This document shows, piece after piece, positions 44,376 to 53,233 of a DNA stretch of 64,000 nt. Each line of letters starts with the position of its first letter. Position 1 is the stretch's first letter. The translations under genes were made by a program, and so were the position numbers. Source of the DNA: Paenibacillus terrae (lineage in GTDB: Bacteria; Bacillota; Bacilli; Paenibacillales; Paenibacillaceae); the NCBI RefSeq assembly GCF_000943545.1, contig NZ_JTHP01000018.1:1-64000 (forward strand), written 5' to 3'. The notes under the pieces were generated by a model. It did no database searches and was not told where the DNA came from. It saw only the letters and a program-made list of their open reading frames with translations.

Positions 44376-45599
44376 TTAAGGGGCTTCTTCTGCTTGTTTG
44401 TGGTCTTCGGCATGATAGGGCTTGTAACCGTTCTTGTACAGCATATACCACATGATGGCGAATCCTATAAAGCCGAGCAAGGCAAAGAAGACACCTGCAT
44501 TGTACATCATTTCGCCACCGAAATTCTGAAACAGCCAGCCTCCTGCAAAGCCTGCTACGATGCCAGATATCCCGCTCCACGTCAACGTATATACGGCCTG
44601 CCCGGATGAGCGGTAAGCTATCGGTGTGAACAGGACGGTCAACTGGGTGCCTACATAGAAATATCCACCGAAGGTGACGCAATGAAGTGCCTGAATGAAT
44701 ACGATCTGAATCGGGTCCGTGGCCAAGGCCATGAGCTCCCAACGTAGAGCAAACAGCAAACTGACAAGGGCCAGACAGCCGACCATCACTGTCATTTTTT
44801 TCTTCAAAAAGCGGTCGAACAGCAAAAAAACAATAATTTCGAATATCGATGACATAAAGACAGCAAAACCCAGCATCAGCTTGGACCCGCCCAGTTCGGT
44901 GATATACAGGGACATAAAGGCGCTGTTGATCGAATTCGGAATGGATACCAAGATACCCAACAAAATGAAAGATATAAAGTAACCGTTCATTAAAATGCTG
45001 CCAAAGCCACGCAAATGAATGGTTGCCGTTTCAACGCTGCTTTTCAGTGGTGGAATCGCCAGGGTACAGATCAGGGCAGCCAGAAGCAGCACAGTAAAGA
45101 TGGTGGATATACTGGATATTCCCGTTTGGTCAATGATCAGGCCAGCCACTGCCGCCGTCACAGCCCAGCCGAAGGAACCCCATATGCGGAAGGAGCCGAA
45201 TTTCCGGTCCGTGCCCTCAATGTAGCTGAGAATGAGACTGTTACTTTGGGCGAACAAGGGACTTTGGAAAAAATAAAAACCGATCATCGACACATAAATC
45301 ATGACATACGTATGGACATGAAATAAAGCTTGCAGTAACAGTAATGTACCTGCAATCATAAACAGCAAAATACGCCGAAGATTACGGCTCTGGTCACTGG
45401 TATATCCCCAGAAGGGATTCGCGAATACTGATACAAAAGGCCCAATCGCCATCAGGCTCCCGATCTCAAGCTTGTCCATGCCGATCTCTTGAAGATACAA
45501 CGGGAAGAAGCTGGAGAAAATGACCATGGCTCCATACAGAAAAAAATTGTACAGCTTTAAGGAGTATAGAGGAGTCTCTTGAATTTCTCTATTTTGCAA
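44376..45599 (-). CDS. MFS permease (HcaT/LacY-like group)
   Basis: A twelve-span MFS protein of the 3-phenylpropionate/nucleoside-symporter-like group (MFS_1-like). The best start is the TTG at 45599 (MQNREIQETPLYSLKLYNFF), which follows AAGAAAGGA; the frame is open 34 codons further up without a site. This gives 407 residues. Signatures are FFPLYLQEIGMDKLEIGSLM, GYTSDQSRNLRRILL (loop 2-3) and KFGSFRIWGSFGWAV, the motif of this group. Substrate unknown. Confidence 0.85.
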   Translation of the reverse strand: MQNREIQETPLYSLKLYNFFLYGAMVIFSSFFPLYLQEIGMDKLEIGSLMAIGPFVSVFANPFWGYTSDQSRNLRRILLFMIAGTLLLLQALFHVHTYVMIYVSMIGFYFFQSPLFAQSNSLILSYIEGTDRKFGSFRIWGSFGWAVTAAVAGLIIDQTGISSISTIFTVLLLAALICTLAIPPLKSSVETATIHLRGFGSILMNGYFISFILLGILVSIPNSINSAFMSLYITELGGSKLMLGFAVFMSSIFEIIVFLLFDRFLKKKMTVMVGCLALVSLLFALRWELMALATDPIQIVFIQALHCVTFGGYFYVGTQLTVLFTPIAYRSSGQAVYTLTWSGISGIVAGFAGGWLFQNFGGEMMYNAGVFFALLGFIGFAIMWYMLYKNGYKPYHAEDHKQAEEAP

Positions 45600-45794
45600 G
45601 GCAAGCCATTCCTTTCTTAGCCCGGTAGAGAATAAAGCATAGGATGCCGATCTATGGGAAGGTTCTCTATTCAATGTATCATGTGTTGAAAGGGTTAACA
45701 AACCAATAAATTAACAATTATGTAATATTAAATTTTGTCCAATAGTTCAAGGGGTTATTTATGAACTATTTCATTGAGAAAAGGGGATGTGGTC

Positions 45795-46475
45795 GTGAAT
45801 GTGACTGGTATTATTGTCGCTGGAGGACGTTCCAGTCGAATGGGACAGGATAAGGCCCTGCTTGAGATTCAGGGAGCTACTATGCTTGAACGGACGGCTG
45901 CCGCTTTAGAGCAGGTGACCGAGCGGGTTATTGTCGTCACTCGTGACGGGCAGGGGTATGGGACGATTGGTTTGGAGAATGTACCTGATGTATACCCGGG
46001 CATGGGACCTTTGGGCGGCATCCATGCAGGTTTGTCTGCTTCTGGAACGGAGTGGGGCATCGTTATCGCTTGTGATATGCCTTTTGTACAGCCAGAGGTG
46101 CTGCATGTCCTGCTCGCTGTAACTGAGAAGTGGGCGGAGTTGCAAGGGACGACAGAACCAGCATTGCAAGCTGTAATCTCTTCTGTGGACGGACGTATAC
46201 ACCCGTTGCTGGCTGTGTACCATCAGAGTGTGCTGCCGTCTGCCGAGGAATGTTTGCGCAGTGGACGACTTCGTCTCACTGATTGGTTAGACAAGCTGAA
46301 CGTTCGTTATGCGAAGGTAGAGGATCTGCCGGGGGTGAGTGAAGACATATGGCATAAGGCCACATTTAACATGAATAATCCGCAGGATTACCAGCTTGCT
46401 ATAGAGCAGTTGAAGCATAGCGTACAACAGGACACGCAGAACGTGAAAAACTTAAAGGAAACACAGGAGGATTAG
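45795..46475 (+). CDS. mobA: molybdenum cofactor guanylyltransferase
   Basis: Adds GMP to molybdopterin, the last step for the bis-MGD form used by DMSO-reductase-family enzymes such as the one at 36809. The nucleotide-binding signature is IIVAGGRSSRMGQDKALLE, the second motif GPLGGIHAGL and the third IACDMPFVQPEV. I start it at the GTG at 45795 (MNVTGIIVAGG) after AAAAGGGG, giving 226 residues. The last about 25 residues are a charged extension. It stands apart from other moa/moe genes. Confidence 0.93.
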   Translation: MNVTGIIVAGGRSSRMGQDKALLEIQGATMLERTAAALEQVTERVIVVTRDGQGYGTIGLENVPDVYPGMGPLGGIHAGLSASGTEWGIVIACDMPFVQPEVLHVLLAVTEKWAELQGTTEPALQAVISSVDGRIHPLLAVYHQSVLPSAEECLRSGRLRLTDWLDKLNVRYAKVEDLPGVSEDIWHKATFNMNNPQDYQLAIEQLKHSVQQDTQNVKNLKETQED

Positions 46476-46561
46476 GAACGTACAAGCTCTTTGTTCGAGA
46501 ACTATTTAAGAGAGAAAATACCAGAGAGAATATGATGGAATGAATTTGGGGGAATATATTC

Positions 46562-47175
46562 ATGCTAGAAGCTGTTATCCATGCCGTTTTATTGGCATTA
46601 GGGCTGATTTTGCCCTTAGGGGTACAAAATGTATTTGTGTTTAACCAGGGGGCGTCCCAGTCACGGTTTCGCAATGCGTTGCCTGCCGTTATTACGGCAG
46701 GTGTCTGTGACACTGTCCTCATTGCGCTCGCTGTTGGGGGCGTATCCCTTATTTTGCAGCGTTTCCTATGGCTTACGAATGTGCTCTATGCAGCAGGCTG
46801 TTTGTTTCTGCTCTATATGGCTTGGACCCTTTGGAAGTCGAAGACAGCTTCCTCGGGAGAAAGCCAGCCTATGCCGCCAAAGCGGCAGATGATTTTTGCC
46901 GCTTCAGTATCCTTACTGAATCCTCATGCCATTCTGGATACCGTCGGCGTGATTGGAACCAGTTCTCTTCAATATGACGGGGGGAACGCTGGGCTTTCGG
47001 ACTAGCCGCCGTGTCGGTATCGTGGATATGGTTTATTGGTTTGGCGACGGCCGGACGTCTTGTAGGACGTATGGATTCAGAAGGAAGATTCGGCATCATG
47101 CTCAATAAAATATCGGCCTTGATTATTTTAGGTCTGGCTATTTATATGGCGGTAAATTTCATGAACAGCATATGA
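46562..47175 (+). pseudogene. LysE-family amino-acid exporter, frameshifted in a G6 tract
   Basis: A LysE/RhtB-type exporter of about 204 codons. The N-terminal part is good (GLILPLGVQNVFVFNQGASQ, the family signature, then SLLNPHAILDTVGVIGTSS). At the six-G run 46979-46984 the frame is lost and ends GNAGLSD. With one more G (or two fewer) it continues ERWAFGLAAVSVSWIWFIGL to IYMAVNFMNSI at 47175. Everything outside the run is intact, so this may be a recent mutation, a switching tract or a sequencing error. Confidence 0.85.
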
Positions 47176-47186
47176 TCCAAACCTTG

Positions 47187-47651
47187 TTACAAGAAAAATT
47201 TCAGTAAAGCGAATACCCCGCTTAAAGCGAAGGGAACACCGATCAGAAACAGCATAACGGCAAGGCAGCCTGCACCATTTACACCGCCTGCAATTAGGGC
47301 ATCACGAGGGTTCGCCGGATTGTATAATACGTTAATCTTTCTTCCAACCCTGTTGAAGCTCAGATTGGTGCTATAAGGATTCCAGAATTCTACGACTTCA
47401 CCTGAAGTGGTGTAGAAGCGTACTTTCAATCGGCGGGTGTAGCTGGTATCTACCGGATCATCACGGTCAAAGGGAACGACATCAACGTCGACTTCGATAT
47501 GCGCATCCACGATTTGCCCCTTGGTACGAACCCAATGGCGTTTGCGATAGCGATGGCGGCGGATCGTTCTGAATCCAAAATAGATGAGTACCAGTCCAAG
47601 CAAGCTGAAGAACGGCATCAGCAGTTCGGAGCTAAAATGAAACCAATACAC
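47187..47651 (-). CDS. DUF3592 membrane protein
   Basis: A 154-residue protein with two membrane spans (FSLLGLVLIYFGFRTIRR and the C-terminal VMLFLIGVPFALSGVFALL) flanking an extracellular or cytosolic beta domain with VRTKGQIVDAHIE and VLYNPANPRDALIAGG, the DUF3592 pattern. Function unknown. The GTG start lacks a good ribosome site, so the exact N-terminus is unsure. Convergent with the broken lysE gene. Confidence 0.78.
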   Translation of the reverse strand: MYWFHFSSELLMPFFSLLGLVLIYFGFRTIRRHRYRKRHWVRTKGQIVDAHIEVDVDVVPFDRDDPVDTSYTRRLKVRFYTTSGEVVEFWNPYSTNLSFNRVGRKINVLYNPANPRDALIAGGVNGAGCLAVMLFLIGVPFALSGVFALLKFFL

Positions 47652-47735
47652 ACTGAAATCAATTGAGATGGTAATCTACTCCTTTGCATAGTTGAATCAA
47701 TTTCATAAATGATTAAGCCAACGAAATGTATACTA

Positions 47736-47769
47736 CATATAGACAAACTAAACCATTTTGATCTATATG
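47736..47769. repeat. interrupted palindrome, copy 2
   Basis: CATATAGA-CAAA, central CTAAACCA, then TTTTGA-TCTATATG; see copy 1 at 35425-35462. Arms differ from copy 1 by paired changes. It lies in the 364-base gap between 47651 and 48016, which otherwise holds only a terminator. Confidence 0.6.
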
Positions 47770-47942
47770 TACTCTTAATTAAAGCTACTGAGGGTATTAT
47801 GAAATTGATTCAGTTTAATATTAAATATAATTTCGTGACCATCCATGTTGGTGAAAAAGGTAGCTTATCAATATATCGGTCCTTTATTAAAATCGTTTTA
47901 ATTCTTGCAGATTGATCATAGATCGGAGTTAAGTGAAATATG

Positions 47943-47980
47943 AAAAAGCCCACTTCCTAGGGAAGCGGACTTTTCAGTAA
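47943..47980. terminator. terminator downstream of the VOC gene
   Basis: AAAAGCCCACTTCC/GGAAGCGGACTTTT with two mismatches and T-runs on both sides; placed to end the minus-strand VOC gene. Confidence 0.7.
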
Positions 47981-48015
47981 ATTTGAAATCATGCTTATAA
48001 CGATGCTGGCTATTT

Positions 48016-48471
48016 TTAGTTGGAATAAGACATATCAAAATCTACATCCTCGATAAATTCGATAACCTCGCCATTGGGGCTGTAGATCACAGCGTTTTTT
48101 ACCACCAGAGGGGGTTCACCAAGCGTGAGCTGATCCGGTTTTACAAAGGTTCTTGCTCCATGAGCAAGGGCTTTTTGGTATATTTCGTTTACATCATCCA
48201 CATAAAATGCGAAGTGCAGCAAAGCACCGTGGGCAATTTCATCCTCGGAGGAAGCTTTTTTTCCTTGAGCAGGAATGACTGCATCATTATCAAAAATTTC
48301 AAGACAGGTTCTTTGATCAGGTGAAATGAGCATGGAAGCTTCCCGAATTTGAAAGGACGGCAGACTCCAATGATGTCCTCTTTTAAATCCCAACACCTCC
48401 GTATAAAATGCAATGGTTGCTTGATAATCCTGGGCTTGGATTGCCACATGTGCAAGACCCTTCACGCTCAT
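48016..48471 (-). CDS. VOC (glyoxalase/dioxygenase fold) protein
   Basis: A 151-residue vicinal-oxygen-chelate protein with two beta-alpha-beta-beta-beta modules. LAHVAIQAQDYQATIAFYTE gives the first metal-ligand His, HFAFYVDD the second, and GEVIEFIED the Glu. It could be a lyase, a dioxygenase or a drug-binding protein; substrate unknown. AGGGGAGATTCTGA precedes the ATG. It is divergent from the Lrp-type gene 160 bases away, a common arrangement for a regulator and its target. Confidence 0.82.
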   Translation of the reverse strand: MSVKGLAHVAIQAQDYQATIAFYTEVLGFKRGHHWSLPSFQIREASMLISPDQRTCLEIFDNDAVIPAQGKKASSEDEIAHGALLHFAFYVDDVNEIYQKALAHGARTFVKPDQLTLGEPPLVVKNAVIYSPNGEVIEFIEDVDFDMSYSN

Positions 48472-48630
48472 TCAGAATCTCCCCTTACATATAAGTTAAC
48501 CTTATTATATGAATAATAATACGGTTCATATATATGAAAAATGAGGAGTTTATACTATATTAGTGATTGAATAAAAGTTAATTTGCACAAAAAACATTAC
48601 TTTTTAAGATCGAAGCAGGAGGTGCTTGAT

Positions 48631-49065
48631 ATGCATCATCACATAGACGATATTGATCACAAAATTATGCAGTTGCTTCAGCATGATGCCCGGATATCTA
48701 TTTCCCAGATCAGTAAAGAAATCTCGATGTCTCAACCTTCCGTTAAAGAAAGAATGATGAAGCTGGAGGAACGAGGCATTATTTCCGGGTATAGCACCGT
48801 ATTTAATTTACGGGAGCTGAATCGTGGGACGACCACGTTTATTCTATTAAAGACAGAGTATTGCCAGGAGCTGGTAGATTTTTGTAGAGCAGCGAAGGAG
48901 GTCACCGATTTATTTCGCATCAGCGGGGAATTTAATTATCTCATCAAGGTACAAACCGCGTCGGTAGAGGAAATTGCAGAGTTTCAGGATTCACTGGTCA
49001 AGTTAGGCCCTTCGAAGTCGCATATTTGTATGAAAAATATACTGGAAAACAGGGTTTTGCTGTAA
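48631..49065 (+). CDS. Lrp/AsnC-family transcriptional regulator
   Basis: A 144-residue regulator, started at the ATG at 48631 after AGGAGGTGCTTGAT. The N-terminal HTH is DHKIMQLLQHDARISISQIS plus SQPSVKERMMKLEERGII; the C-terminal RAM-type ligand domain follows with ISGEFNYLIKV. Such proteins often sense amino acids and control exporters; the divergent VOC gene or the nearby broken lysE are candidate targets, by position only. Confidence 0.9.
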   Translation: MHHHIDDIDHKIMQLLQHDARISISQISKEISMSQPSVKERMMKLEERGIISGYSTVFNLRELNRGTTTFILLKTEYCQELVDFCRAAKEVTDLFRISGEFNYLIKVQTASVEEIAEFQDSLVKLGPSKSHICMKNILENRVLL

Positions 49066-49153
49066 GTCAGTCGGAGAACAGGACATTTCGAGCATCAAAC
49101 ATTCGCAACATCGAACAAACGAATATTTGGATGGATAAAAAAAGTGACGCCGA

Positions 49154-50086
49154 TTACAACAGCGTCACTGTAATACCCTGCTCCAGACGTTGCACGTCCT
49201 GGAGCTCGATCTTTCCGGCCATGGCGTGCAACGCCGCCGCCGTGCCGCAGGCCGCTCCCCGCCGCAGCATGGCCGGGAGCTCCAGCCCCGCCACCGCGCC
49301 GGTGACCAGCCCGGCGACCATGGCGTCACCGCTGCCGAGCGCGCTGACAATGTCCGCGTTCGGCAGGCTCACGCGGTAGCGTGCCTCGCGCGTCACCGCC
49401 AGCGCTCCGCGCGCGCCGAGCGAGATGACAGCCAGCTGCGCTCCGGCCTCCAGCAGCTGCGCTGCCGCCGCATCAGCGGCATCCGCGCGCGCTGCGTCGA
49501 TGCCGGCGAAGCGCGCGGCCTCGACCTCGTTAGGCTTCACGAGGTCGGGCCTTCCGCGCAGCCCCAGGCGCAAGGCCTCGCCGCTCGCGTCCAGCGCCAC
49601 TCGCGCACCGCGCGCCTTCGCCAGCGTGCACAGCTCGGCGTACAGATCCGGCGGGCAGCCCGGAGGCAGGCTACCCGAGAACACGACCCAAGCCGAGTCC
49701 GCGGCAAGGGTCGTGATTTTGCGTCGCAGCGTGGCCAGCTCAAGCGGCCCGATAGTCGGGCCGCTTTCGATCAGCTCGGTCTGCGTGCGTGTGGACGGGT
49801 CGAGAACGGTAATGGCGAGACGGGTTTCCCCCTGCGCCGTTTCGATGAAATCGGCGCTTACGCCTTCCGCGTTCAACCCGTCGGTGAGCAGCCGTCCGGT
49901 GTGTCCGGCGGCAAACCCTGTCGCCCGCACAGGCTCGCCCAAAGTGCGAATGACGCGGGAGGCATTCACGCCTTTGCCGCCCGGCACCGTCAGGCCGCCC
50001 TCGATCCGGTGGACGGCATTCAGACCGAAGCCTGCAACCGTGTAGATTTTATCCACAGCCGCGTTAAGCGTTACGGTGGTAATCAC
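49154..50086 (-). CDS. PfkB-family sugar-phosphate kinase (1-phosphofructokinase/tagatose-6-P kinase-like)
   Basis: A 310-residue kinase of the 1-phosphofructokinase/LacC branch. Signature 1 is VPGGKGVNASRVIRTLG, the donor region is VVFSGSLPPGCPPDLYAEL, and the catalytic motif is SALGSGDAMVAGLV with the base Asp. No PTS permease or DeoR regulator adjoins, so the substrate is open. It is much GC-richer than its neighbours, by eye well above 60%, and its codons end mostly in G/C. It follows the paired SMR genes by 14 bases in the same direction. Confidence 0.85.
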   Translation of the reverse strand: MITTVTLNAAVDKIYTVAGFGLNAVHRIEGGLTVPGGKGVNASRVIRTLGEPVRATGFAAGHTGRLLTDGLNAEGVSADFIETAQGETRLAITVLDPSTRTQTELIESGPTIGPLELATLRRKITTLAADSAWVVFSGSLPPGCPPDLYAELCTLAKARGARVALDASGEALRLGLRGRPDLVKPNEVEAARFAGIDAARADAADAAAAQLLEAGAQLAVISLGARGALAVTREARYRVSLPNADIVSALGSGDAMVAGLVTGAVAGLELPAMLRRGAACGTAAALHAMAGKIELQDVQRLEQGITVTLL

Positions 50087-50100
50087 AAGGCATCACTCCT

Positions 50101-50415
50101 TTAAGAAATTAGCTTTAAACCCAGTGCTGCGGCAAGAATCATAGCGATGAACAGGACACGCAATATGCTTTTTTGTTCACCGTACAAGAACATGCCTGTA
50201 ATCGTGCTGCCGACCGTTCCGATGCCTGTCCATACCGCGTAGGAAGTTCCCATAGGCATACTCTTCATGGCGTAGCTGAGCAGCGAGAAGCTAATGACAA
50301 AAGATAGAACCATGAGCATGAGTGCTTTCCAGCCCTTGCCAACCGTAACTCCTTTCATGCCAATGACTCCAAACACTTCCGAGCATCCCGCGATAACCAA
50401 TGCAATCCAAGCCAT
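50101..50415 (-). CDS. SMR-family efflux subunit (YkkD/SugE-like)
   Basis: A 104-residue four-span small multidrug resistance protein. The membrane-embedded Glu is in AGCSEVFGVIGMKG (Glu14 equivalent), and GTSYAVWTGIGTVGS is the family motif. Together with the adjacent gene it forms a paired SMR, which normally assembles as a heterodimer. Such pairs export quaternary compounds or guanidinium. Its first base is shared with the end of the partner gene, so they are coupled. Confidence 0.9.
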   Translation of the reverse strand: MAWIALVIAGCSEVFGVIGMKGVTVGKGWKALMLMVLSFVISFSLLSYAMKSMPMGTSYAVWTGIGTVGSTITGMFLYGEQKSILRVLFIAMILAAALGLKLIS

Positions 50416-50756
50416 TATGCGCCACTCCCTTCCTGAGCATCCCGGTCAGTAACCAATTTCAGGCCTACGACACCTGCCAGCAAAAGCGCGATTAACAGTG
50501 TTTTGGACCATTGAAACGGTTCCCCGAACAGTAGCATTTCACCTACAACGGTCCCGCCTGTTCCAAGTCCGGTAAATACAGCGTACACCGTGCCTACAGG
50601 CAAACGGCTGGCCGCTTTCATGATCAAATAAAAGCTGGCTATCATAGCCAGCACGGTTACAATCCAGGCGAGTGCAGAATCTGCGTGCTTCAGACCCGAG
50701 ACCCATACGACCTCAATAAGGCCACCTATAAAAACATAAATCCAGCTGCGATTCAT
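50415..50756 (-). CDS. SMR-family efflux subunit (YkkC-like partner)
   Basis: A 113-residue SMR protein with a slightly longer C-terminus, four spans, Glu in [16 protein letters not shown] and the motif [15 protein letters not shown]. It precedes and overlaps the second SMR gene and follows the tetR gene by 63 bases. No guanidine riboswitch (ykkC RNA) is visible in that gap; the TetR protein is the more likely controller. Confidence 0.9.
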   Translation of the reverse strand: MNRSWIYVFIGGLIEVVWVSGLKHADSALAWIVTVLAMIASFYLIMKAASRLPVGTVYAVFTGLGTGGTVVGEMLLFGEPFQWSKTLLIALLLAGVVGLKLVTDRDAQEGSGA

Positions 50757-50819
50757 GATGAGCGTTCCCCTTTAAATATAGAATAGTTGTAAATTAATCA
50801 CTCGTTATGTTCTTGTTCT

Positions 50820-51416
50820 TCACGCTTCATGAGGCGGGGTTAACGTAATCCCGCGCCAAAAAATAGGCCATGCAGCTTTCAATCTTCGGTGGTAGTTCAG
50901 GCTGCCACTATAGAGCAGTTCCACCATGATTCCGTCCAGCAGTGTTATGAAGGATAGAGCCATATCCACTGGCTCCATATGTCCAAAGGGTTCCCTATCT
51001 CGTGCATTCCGGAGGATGCGAGTTAATTTTCGCTCCATATTTTCCAGAAAAGGATTAACAATATCCAGAACCTCGGAATACAAAGACACAGGCGGTAAGA
51101 AGGAAAAGCGAAGCATAAACTTGGCTGTGTTGTTGCTCTCATATTCCTGTCCCATCCAAAACAGGAAGTCATGCAGCGTATGCTCCAGCGGCTGATCTCT
51201 GCGTTCCGAAAAGTATTCAAAAATACGTAAATTCTGCTCTTGAAAAGCGTACCTCGCCACCTGTAGAAACAGATCCTCCTTGCCTTGAAAATGCGCATAT
51301 ATAGAAGGTTTTCGAATACCTACCTCAGCGGCAATATTGCTTAAGGATGCCCCCTCATACCCATTGGCGGCAAATTGGAAAAGAGCGGCTTTTCGAATGT
51401 CTTCCATTCCCATCAT
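50820..51416 (-). CDS. TetR-family regulator of the SMR operon
   Basis: A TetR protein of about 198 residues. [24 protein letters not shown] then [19 protein letters not shown] favour the ATG at 51416 after AGGTAGGTGAAA; a GTG at 51422 is also possible. It is the first gene of a unit with both SMR genes and the kinase. The perfect half-sites at 51427-51440, directly upstream, should be its own operator, so the whole unit would be induced by the exported compound. Confidence 0.9.
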   Translation of the reverse strand: MMGMEDIRKAALFQFAANGYEGASLSNIAAEVGIRKPSIYAHFQGKEDLFLQVARYAFQEQNLRIFEYFSERRDQPLEHTLHDFLFWMGQEYESNNTAKFMLRFSFLPPVSLYSEVLDIVNPFLENMERKLTRILRNARDREPFGHMEPVDMALSFITLLDGIMVELLYSGSLNYHRRLKAAWPIFWRGITLTPPHEA

Positions 51417-51426
51417 TTTCACCTAC

Positions 51427-51440
51427 CTAACGTTCGTTAG
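51427..51440. promoter_or_regulatory. TetR operator
   Basis: CTAACG-TT-CGTTAG, an inverted repeat 5-11 bases upstream of the tetR start codon, overlapping its ribosome site. The AACG/CGTT half-site is common among AcrR/QacR-type operators. Confidence 0.65.
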
Positions 51441-51679
51441 TTTATTTTTGCACGAAAAAAAGTAAGTGTCAACCCGGGTTTATCCGGTTTTGTTTTGAGT
51501 TTTTCTACGGATTCTTTTTTTCTTCATAAATCTTAACAAAAAAGTGGGAAGAAATAAGGTGCTCATGTACAATATAATGAAGATGTCTATTTTTTAAAGA
51601 TGAATCATCCAGTTCATATATACAGTGTCTGTTTCTTGCTGCTTGATGAGGATGCAGTGCATTGGAAATGAGGTAAATT

Positions 51680-53191
51680 ATGAGGCGAAGCTTACTGGCC
51701 GTGTTAATTGCGGCTATGGTTTTTGGTATTTATTATTTTGGCTTGTTTAATTCCATCGGCACAAATGAAGGAACCGTCATCAGTATCTTTTCTACCCTGT
51801 CGGTTATCTCCATCAGTCTGATTATTTTTTCGGAGAATCGTAATCCTTCCACCACGATGTCCTGGATTTTGCTGCTGGCCCTGCTGCCAGTGGTTGGACT
51901 TCCTCTTTATTTTTTGTTTGGGCAAAATGTGTTCAAACGCCGTAAGTATAACAAAAAGGCATTGCGTGACCAGCAGGCTTACGACCGTATTGAGAAGGAT
52001 GCCATGCACGTCAAACGGGACTTGACCTATTTTACCGATGAGCAGCAGCAGTTGATGCGTTTGGCACGCAGGCTGGCCCGTTCCCCGATTTATTTTGCGG
52101 CGGAAACCCAAATCTTGAACAACGGAGATGAAACCTTCTCCACACTATTGGCGGAACTACGCAAGGCAGAGCATCATATCCACATGGAATACTACATTTT
52201 TCGGTCGGATGATATCGGCACCAGCATTCAGGAAATCTTGATCGAAAAGGCCAAAGCTGGCGTCAAGGTGCGGTTTATGTACGATGCGGTGGGCAGCATT
52301 CAGCTGTCGAAGACTTTCTTGAAGGAAATGCGGGATGCGGGGGTAGAAGTCGTCGCTTATGGCGGCGCACGGATCTTGTTCTTTTCCAGTCGGGTAAACT
52401 ACCGTAATCACCGTAAAATTGTGGTTATCGACGGCAATATTGGATTGATCGGCGGTCTGAATGTAGGGGATGAGTACCTCAGCCGCAACAAAGCCTACGG
52501 CTTTTGGCGTGACACGCACATGGTCGTAAAGGGCGAGGCTGTGCGGACGCTGCAACTTATATTTTTGCAGGACTGGCTTCATATGACGGGTGAATCGGTG
52601 CTGGATAAGGAATATCTGTCCCCCAAAATCGAGCCAATTACGGACGGAGGCGTGCAGATTATTGCCAGCGGCCCGGATAATGAGCGAAGAGTGCTCAAAA
52701 ATCTGTTCTTCTCCATGATCACATCCGCCCGCAAATCGGTATGGATTGCCACGCCTTACTTTATCCCGGATGAAGATATTTTGACCGCACTGCGGATGGC
52801 GGCTCTGTCCGGTTTGGACGTGCGGATTCTGTTTCCTGCGAAACCGGACAAGTGGCTGCCGTTCCTCGCATCCCATTCGTACTTTCAAACGTTGCTGGAG
52901 GTTGGGGTCAAGGTATATGAGTATGAAAAAGGCTTCCTTCACTCCAAGCTCCTCATTATTGACGGGGAGGTTGCGACCATCGGGACGGCTAATATGGACA
53001 TGCGTAGCTTCCACCTGAATTTTGAAGTGAACGCTCTGTTGATCCGAACTCATAGTGTACAGCAGATGGTGGCGGATTATGAGCGGGATTTGCAGTCTGC
53101 CAGCCTGATCGTCCGCGAGGAATTTATGAAAAAGCGTCTGTTCAAGCGTTTGATGGAATCCCTCGCCCGGCTGCTTTCACCGCTGCTGTAG
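51680..53191 (+). CDS. cls: cardiolipin synthase
   Basis: A 503-residue membrane enzyme joining two phosphatidylglycerols into cardiolipin. Two N-terminal spans (VLIAAMVFGIYYFGLF and a second around residues 33-75) are followed by two phospholipase-D domains. The HKD motifs are NYRNHRKIVVIDGNIGLIGG and FLHSKLLIIDGEVATIGTAN. Length and layout match Bacillus ClsA. It is convergent with another PLD-fold protein 43 bases away, with no clear terminator between. Confidence 0.95.
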   Translation: MRRSLLAVLIAAMVFGIYYFGLFNSIGTNEGTVISIFSTLSVISISLIIFSENRNPSTTMSWILLLALLPVVGLPLYFLFGQNVFKRRKYNKKALRDQQAYDRIEKDAMHVKRDLTYFTDEQQQLMRLARRLARSPIYFAAETQILNNGDETFSTLLAELRKAEHHIHMEYYIFRSDDIGTSIQEILIEKAKAGVKVRFMYDAVGSIQLSKTFLKEMRDAGVEVVAYGGARILFFSSRVNYRNHRKIVVIDGNIGLIGGLNVGDEYLSRNKAYGFWRDTHMVVKGEAVRTLQLIFLQDWLHMTGESVLDKEYLSPKIEPITDGGVQIIASGPDNERRVLKNLFFSMITSARKSVWIATPYFIPDEDILTALRMAALSGLDVRILFPAKPDKWLPFLASHSYFQTLLEVGVKVYEYEKGFLHSKLLIIDGEVATIGTANMDMRSFHLNFEVNALLIRTHSVQQMVADYERDLQSASLIVREEFMKKRLFKRLMESLARLLSPLL

Positions 53192-53233
53192 GTTTGATGA
53201 ATAAAGTAAGCACGCTACAGTGCCATCTCAATT

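Noticed and set aside
49190..50104. 304-codon frame opposite the PfkB kinase
   Set aside because: High GC suppresses stop codons; the minus-strand frame has all PfkB motifs and this one has none.
50757..50819. ykkC guanidine riboswitch before the SMR pair
   Set aside because: The gap is only 63 bases and lacks the conserved ACGR-type motifs; a TetR gene precedes instead.
52157..53053. 298-codon minus-strand frame inside the cardiolipin synthase gene
   Set aside because: Overlaps both HKD motifs of cls and has no ribosome site or family features.
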